Below are positions 59,938 through 64,000 of a DNA stretch of 64,000 nucleotides, one piece after another. Every line of letters starts with the position of its first letter. The first letter of the stretch is position 1. A model generated the notes under the pieces. It worked only from the letters and a program-made list of their open reading frames with translations. It was not told the origin of the DNA and did no database searches. A program made the translations under genes and the position numbers. Source of the DNA: Rhynchospora pubera (Eukaryota; Streptophyta; Magnoliopsida; Poales; Cyperaceae); NCBI GenBank assembly GCA_028095005.1, contig CM051462.1, forward strand, positions 117,542,752-117,606,751, in the 5' to 3' direction.

Positions 59938-62163
59938 ATGCTGGCTAACAAGGAGAAGGAACTAGGCAGCGCACGCGATACAAGTTTTCGTCAACAAGGA
60001 GAAGGAGAACAGAATCAACAATCGAGCCCATCTTCATCTGGAACGGCCCGCCCCATTTTAGGACGCACCGCCCCAGGTTTAGCTGAACTCACAAAGGAGG
60101 AGGAAGGCTCTCTGATTCAACCGTTTCGCCAGTTTTACCAGCGCAACCGCAGAAATCCAGAGAGAACTCAACCACCTTTGACACCACCCGAAGAAAACAT
60201 GGCAGACCATTTGAATGGCAATGGGGGAAGACCTGAGGAGACTCCTGTCCAGCGAGCCCTTAGAGAAGCCCTCGAAGCAGCAAGGGAAGCCGAGGCCAAT
60301 CGACCTCTTCGAGAAATTAGTGCACCGACCGCGACTAACGTCCGACTTGGAGTTAGACCACCAAAGGCTGAGCGAACCCGTGACTTTTACTACAACCCAA
60401 GCTTGATTGCTTTGATCAAGGACTCAGCTTTCGGTGGAGCCCCCAACGAAGATGCTAATCGCCATTTGCAAAGCTTCCTACGCAATTGCACGACCCTTGT
60501 CCCTGAAGACGTGGATCCAGAAATAATCCGCTTAACTCTCTTTCCTTTCTCTCTTAGGGGCAAAGCTGAGGATTGGCTTAACAGTTTCAATGATGCACCA
60601 TTTGATTCTTGGGAAAACTTGACCAAAGCCTTTTTAGATAGGTTCTATCCTAGGGTAAAAACAACTAAATTGGTTAGGGAATTGTTAACCTTTCAACAAG
60701 AACCAGATGAAAACCTGTTTGAGGCATGGGAAAGATTCAAAGACCTGCAGAGAATGTGTCCACACCATGATGTACCTGAAAATAGGCTTATTGTCAGTTT
60801 CTATGATGGTTTGGATGATATGACTCGTCAGAATATTAATTCAACTGCAGGAGGATCGTTCCTTGAGATGGGTTGCAGAGAAGCGAAGGCTTTACTTGAG
60901 AACATGGCCAGGTCTCAAACCAACTGGTCAGTTAGAGCCCAGAGGAAAGGAGGACTTCTTGAAGTGGACAAGGATACCCACATGCAATCACAGCTGGATT
61001 CTTTGACCGTCATGATAAAAAATCTCAACAAGAAACCAGCTGAGGTGGTGGCTAAGTGTCAGTTTTGCGAGGAAGAAGGACATACGGCCAAGGCATGCCA
61101 CTTGGTTGAGAGAGAAGAGAAGACAGAAGAGGTGAATGCACTCATGAATCCTCCTTCCTTTTTCCCGCCAACCAACAACTATGCTTATCGCGACAAGAGG
61201 AACCATCCAGGCCTCTCTTACTCAAATCCAAATGGAGCTGCTAACCCCAGCCAAGCCGGACCACCAAGGAACCAACAACGCCCTCAAGAGACACTCACGC
61301 AGCCCATGGTTGAGAAATTCATGCAGAGTCAAGGAATCTTCAATCATGCAGTCCACCGGGAGTTGGAGAAGATCAGGGAAGACATGGGGGCTTTTCTTCA
61401 AAGATTCGACGAAAGGTTGTCTCAATCTAGCGCCGGAGCTCTTACCAAACCAGGTATGTTCCCCAGCCAACCTGAACCAAACCCTAGGGAGGATGTGAAG
61501 AGCGTCTCGCATCAATTGAGAAGCGGAACAAGGTACGACGGGCCTGAAATGCCCTCAGACTCTCCTCCAGGACTATCTGGAACGGACCGCCCCACAATGG
61601 GACGACCCGCCCCACCTCAGGACGGAGCTGAATCTGATCAGGCGGACCAGCCCAGCATTGAGGCAGACATTGGAACGAGCCCACCAGCAGCAGAACGAGA
61701 TGATGGAACGGCCCGCCCCAACCCAGGACGGACCGTCCCAAACACCTCGATTGCCACAAACAGGCAAGTCCCGAGGGCCATCTCTCCTTCCAACAGTGCT
61801 ATTGAGGTTCCATATCCGCAGAGACTCGCCAAGGCCAGGAAGGACAGGGCATACGAGAAGTTCCTGGACATTTTACGGCAGATCAAGATCTCAATTCCCT
61901 TCACTGATCTCCTCACCAGAATGCCGTCTTATGCTAAATTCTTGAAGGACCTCCTTTCCAACAAGAAAAACCTGGAGGAGTGCGGGACCATGGCCTTGAC
62001 CGGAGAATGCAGCGCCCTGATCACAAAGAAGATGCCGGTCAAAATGAAGGATCCAGGCAAGTTCACGATCCCATGTAAAATCGGGAATGCAGAAGAGAAG
62101 AAAGCCTTGCTGGATCTCGGAGCAAGCGTTAGTCTCATCCCGAGACAGTCTATAATCAAATAG
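59938..62163 (+). pseudogene. Athila-like gag and protease start, broken by a frameshift
   Basis: The first ATG after the PBS opens a frame of 741 codons. The retrotransposon gag core covers about residues 140-300 (GKAEDWLNSF, FYPRVKTTKLVRELLTFQQ, DENLFEAWERFKDLQRMCPH). A CCHC zinc knuckle begins near residue 374 (CQFCEEEGHTAKAC). A long Gln/Pro-rich spacer contains the palindrome-encoded peptides. Protease starts near residue 727 with LLDLGASVSLIP (DLG in place of DTG, as is usual in Athila). It then stops at 62161. Family members continue directly into the sequence found two frames on, so about one base has been lost near 62144-62150. Gag itself is intact. Confidence 0.85.
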
Positions 62164-62165
62164 GA

Positions 62166-64000
62166 ATGGGGGAGCTGAGCCCGACCCGCATGACTTTGAA
62201 GCTTGCTGATGGATCAATTAGACTGCCATTGGGAATAGCAATCGACGTGCCAGTCCAAGTTGGCGATTTGATTGTACCTTGTGACTTTGTGGTTGTGGAT
62301 ATGGAAGAGGATCCAGATGTTCCAGTCATCCTCGGTCGCCCCTTCCTCACCATAGCTGGAGTTTTCATCAACTGCAAGACCGGTAAGATGATCCTAGAGG
62401 TTGGAGATGAAAAAGTGGAGTTTGATGTAGAGAAAGCCATGAAGATGCCGGACCATATTGACTCAATCTTTATGGTGGAATCATTGGAAGCCATTGTTGA
62501 AGAATCCTTCAACACACGTATTGTTCAGGCATACCATTCCTTCTCGGCCAGACCTGAAGAGGAGGAGGCAGACCTAATATTCAACGAAATTCTCCAAATG
62601 GTTGAATACTTGGCTGCCAGAGAGGAACAGAACAGACCACCCCAGATCAAGGCAGATCAAGCCATCATGCAGCTGCGATCTCCAGCTGAAATCCAACGAA
62701 TTCTCAGCCTGGAAACAAATCAAGGCGGACCGCCCCAGGTTGGAACGGCCCGCCCCGATTCAGATGATGCGAAATCCAGGCCAGAACTGAAAGCCCTGCC
62801 AGACAACCTCAGGTATGAATTCTTGGGCCCAGATCAGACCTTTCATGTTATTGTTAATGCCAATCTTGATGCAGATCAAACAGCGAAGCTACTAAAAGAA
62901 CTGAGAATCCATCAGAAAGCAATCGGATACTCGATTGAGGATCTAAAGGGTATCGATCCCTCGATTTACACCCATCGGATCCTACTTGAAGAAGACTCTA
63001 AGCCAACTGTGGAGCATCAAAGGAGACTCAACCCGAACATGAGCGAAGTTGTGAGGAAAGAAATCCATAAACTTCTAGAGGCAAGGATCATTTACCCCAT
63101 CTCAGACAGCAAATGGGTTAGTCCTATTCATGTTGTTCCAAAGAAGGGAGGCACAATCGTGATAAAGAATGACGAAGGCCAGCTGATCCAAACAAGAATC
63201 GTCACAGGATGGAGAATGTGTGTGGACTATCGCAAGTTGAATGCAGCCACCCGAAAGGACCACTTTCCTTTGCCATTCGTTGACCAGCTACTCGAACGCC
63301 TGGCTAAGCATTCTTTCTTTTGCTATCTAGATGGTTATTCTGGTTTCTTTCAAATACCAATTCACCCCCTAGACCAGGAAAAAACGACCTTTACATGCCC
63401 ATATGGGACCTATGCATACCGTAGGATGCCATTTGGTTTGTGTAATGCACCAGCAACATTTCAAAGAGCCATGATGGCTATATTTTCTGATTTTATAGAA
63501 AAAGACATGGAGGTTTTCATGAATGATTTTTCTGTCTATGGTACATCTTTCGATCACTGTCTAGCTAACTTGAAAAAGGTATTGCAGAGATGTGAAGAAG
63601 TTAACCTAGTCTTGAATTGGGAGAAGTGCCATTTCATGGTGCAAGAAGGAGTCGTTTTGGGCCACATAATCTCGGAACAAGGAATTAAAGTTGATCAGGC
63701 CAAGGTGGAAGTGATTGAGAAGCTCACGGAGCCAACTTGTGTAAAGGTTGTCCGGAGTTTCCTTGGTCATGCCGGTTTCTACAGGCGTTTCATCAAGGAT
63801 TTCTCTAAAATTGCTAAGCCTTTAACAAACTTGACTATGAAGGATGCAGAATTTATCTTTGATAAAAGTTGTATTGATGCATTTGACAGATTGAAGAAAG
63901 CACTCGTGACAGCCCCGATCTTGCAACCTCCAAATTGGGATGAACCGTTCGAATTGATGTGTGATGCAAGTGATTATGCAGTTGGAGCAGTACTCGGACA
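62166..64000 (+). pseudogene. Athila-like protease end and reverse transcriptase, partial
   Basis: Open without a stop from 62166 to the window edge (over 610 codons), but displaced in frame from gag. The start ATG is only an internal Met. The protease end carries VPVILGRPFL. A spacer with one palindrome pair follows, then RT: WVSPIHVVPKKGG, WRMCVDYRKLN, FPLPFVDQLLERL, FCYLDGYSGFFQI, YRRMPFGLCNAPATFQR, then MNDFSVYG (63519 on) and FLGHAGFYRRFI. The catalytic pair is normally Asp-Asp; here the first is Asn (AAT), so the enzyme should be inactive. RNase H begins at the edge (CDASDYAVGA). Integrase and the 3' LTR are outside the window. Confidence 0.85.

Larger units (their letters stand above)
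58361..62756. repeat. Dispersed paired palindromes, consensus GGAACGGNCCGCCCCA
   Basis: Pairs start at 58361/58384, 58451/58475, 58728/58750, 59389/59412, 59478/59497 (with a single at 59446), 60039/60061, 61578/61599, 61704/61726 and 62724/62740. Each unit is an imperfect dyad of the form GGACGG-N-CCGTCC. In most pairs the ACG cores are 20 or 21 bp apart. They occur in the LTR, gag and the protease-RT spacer. In coding DNA they give peptides such as GTARPILGRTAP and GTDRPTMGRPAP. Confidence 0.85.

Noticed and set aside
1..64000. tRNA, rRNA or other structured RNA genes
   Set aside because: I saw no cloverleaf or rRNA core sequence; only short PBS matches to tRNA ends.

Overview
This window is plant nuclear DNA, almost certainly from a eudicot. 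The evidence is intron-rich genes with GT-AG introns, a DG1-type chloroplast PPR gene, plant Ty3/gypsy retrotransposons of the Tekay/Del and Athila types, Ac/Ds-like, Mutator-like and Tourist-like transposons, and a fragment of plastid atpB embedded in nuclear satellite DNA. I cannot name the species.

Layout. (1) 0-6 kb: an Ac/Ds-like element (823-1130), then a complete nine-exon gene (1364-5786, +) for a chloroplast pentatricopeptide-repeat protein like Arabidopsis DELAYED GREENING 1. (2) 6.26-34.4 kb: a head-to-tail, AT-rich satellite of about 172 bp per monomer, roughly 85 diverged copies. It is interrupted by a 3.5 kb block of unrecognised repeat DNA (6961-10497), a very young 9.4 kb Tekay-like retrotransposon with 2.25 kb LTRs and a CATTA target duplication (13922-23303, minus), a 426 bp solo LTR with a TTATA duplication (26302-26727), a 287 bp plastid atpB insertion (28642-28928) and a Tourist-like MITE (30627-30779). 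The array also shows internal segmental duplications, a multi-monomer repeat, a subfamily switch and fold-back junctions. (3) 34.4-37.6 kb: an LTR-like block. (4) 37959-39342: a Mutator-type element with a 9-bp target duplication, carrying a near-perfect palindrome with 111-bp arms and a 114-bp minisatellite. (5) 39.7-57 kb: a gene-rich stretch with a 74-residue SVIP-like protein (39670-41127, +), an AKAP17A-like splicing-related protein (43230-45600, +), a ZCF37-like membrane protein (48292-49092, -) and a 17-exon coiled-coil protein (50955-56423, -). Small transposons sit in or beside these genes, including a Mutator-type MITE at the 5' end of the coiled-coil gene. (6) 57.3-64 kb: AT-rich DNA, a decayed Mutator transposase fragment, and an Athila-like retrotransposon (LTR, tRNA-Asp-type PBS, gag-protease, reverse transcriptase) that runs off the right edge.

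The host genes are independent transcription units, not an operon. The most unusual signals are: (a) paired imperfect palindromes (consensus GGAACGGNCCGCCCCA) placed 20-21 bp apart, recurring in the Athila LTR, its gag coding region and the protease-RT spacer, with a different-sequence pair of the same geometry at 7329-7361; (b) the plastid atpB fragment, present in only one of two duplicated satellite segments; and (c) the Mutator-type element with its long palindrome and minisatellite. Exon coordinates were derived by reading splice sites and frame by hand; family names rest on recognised protein motifs, not on a database search.
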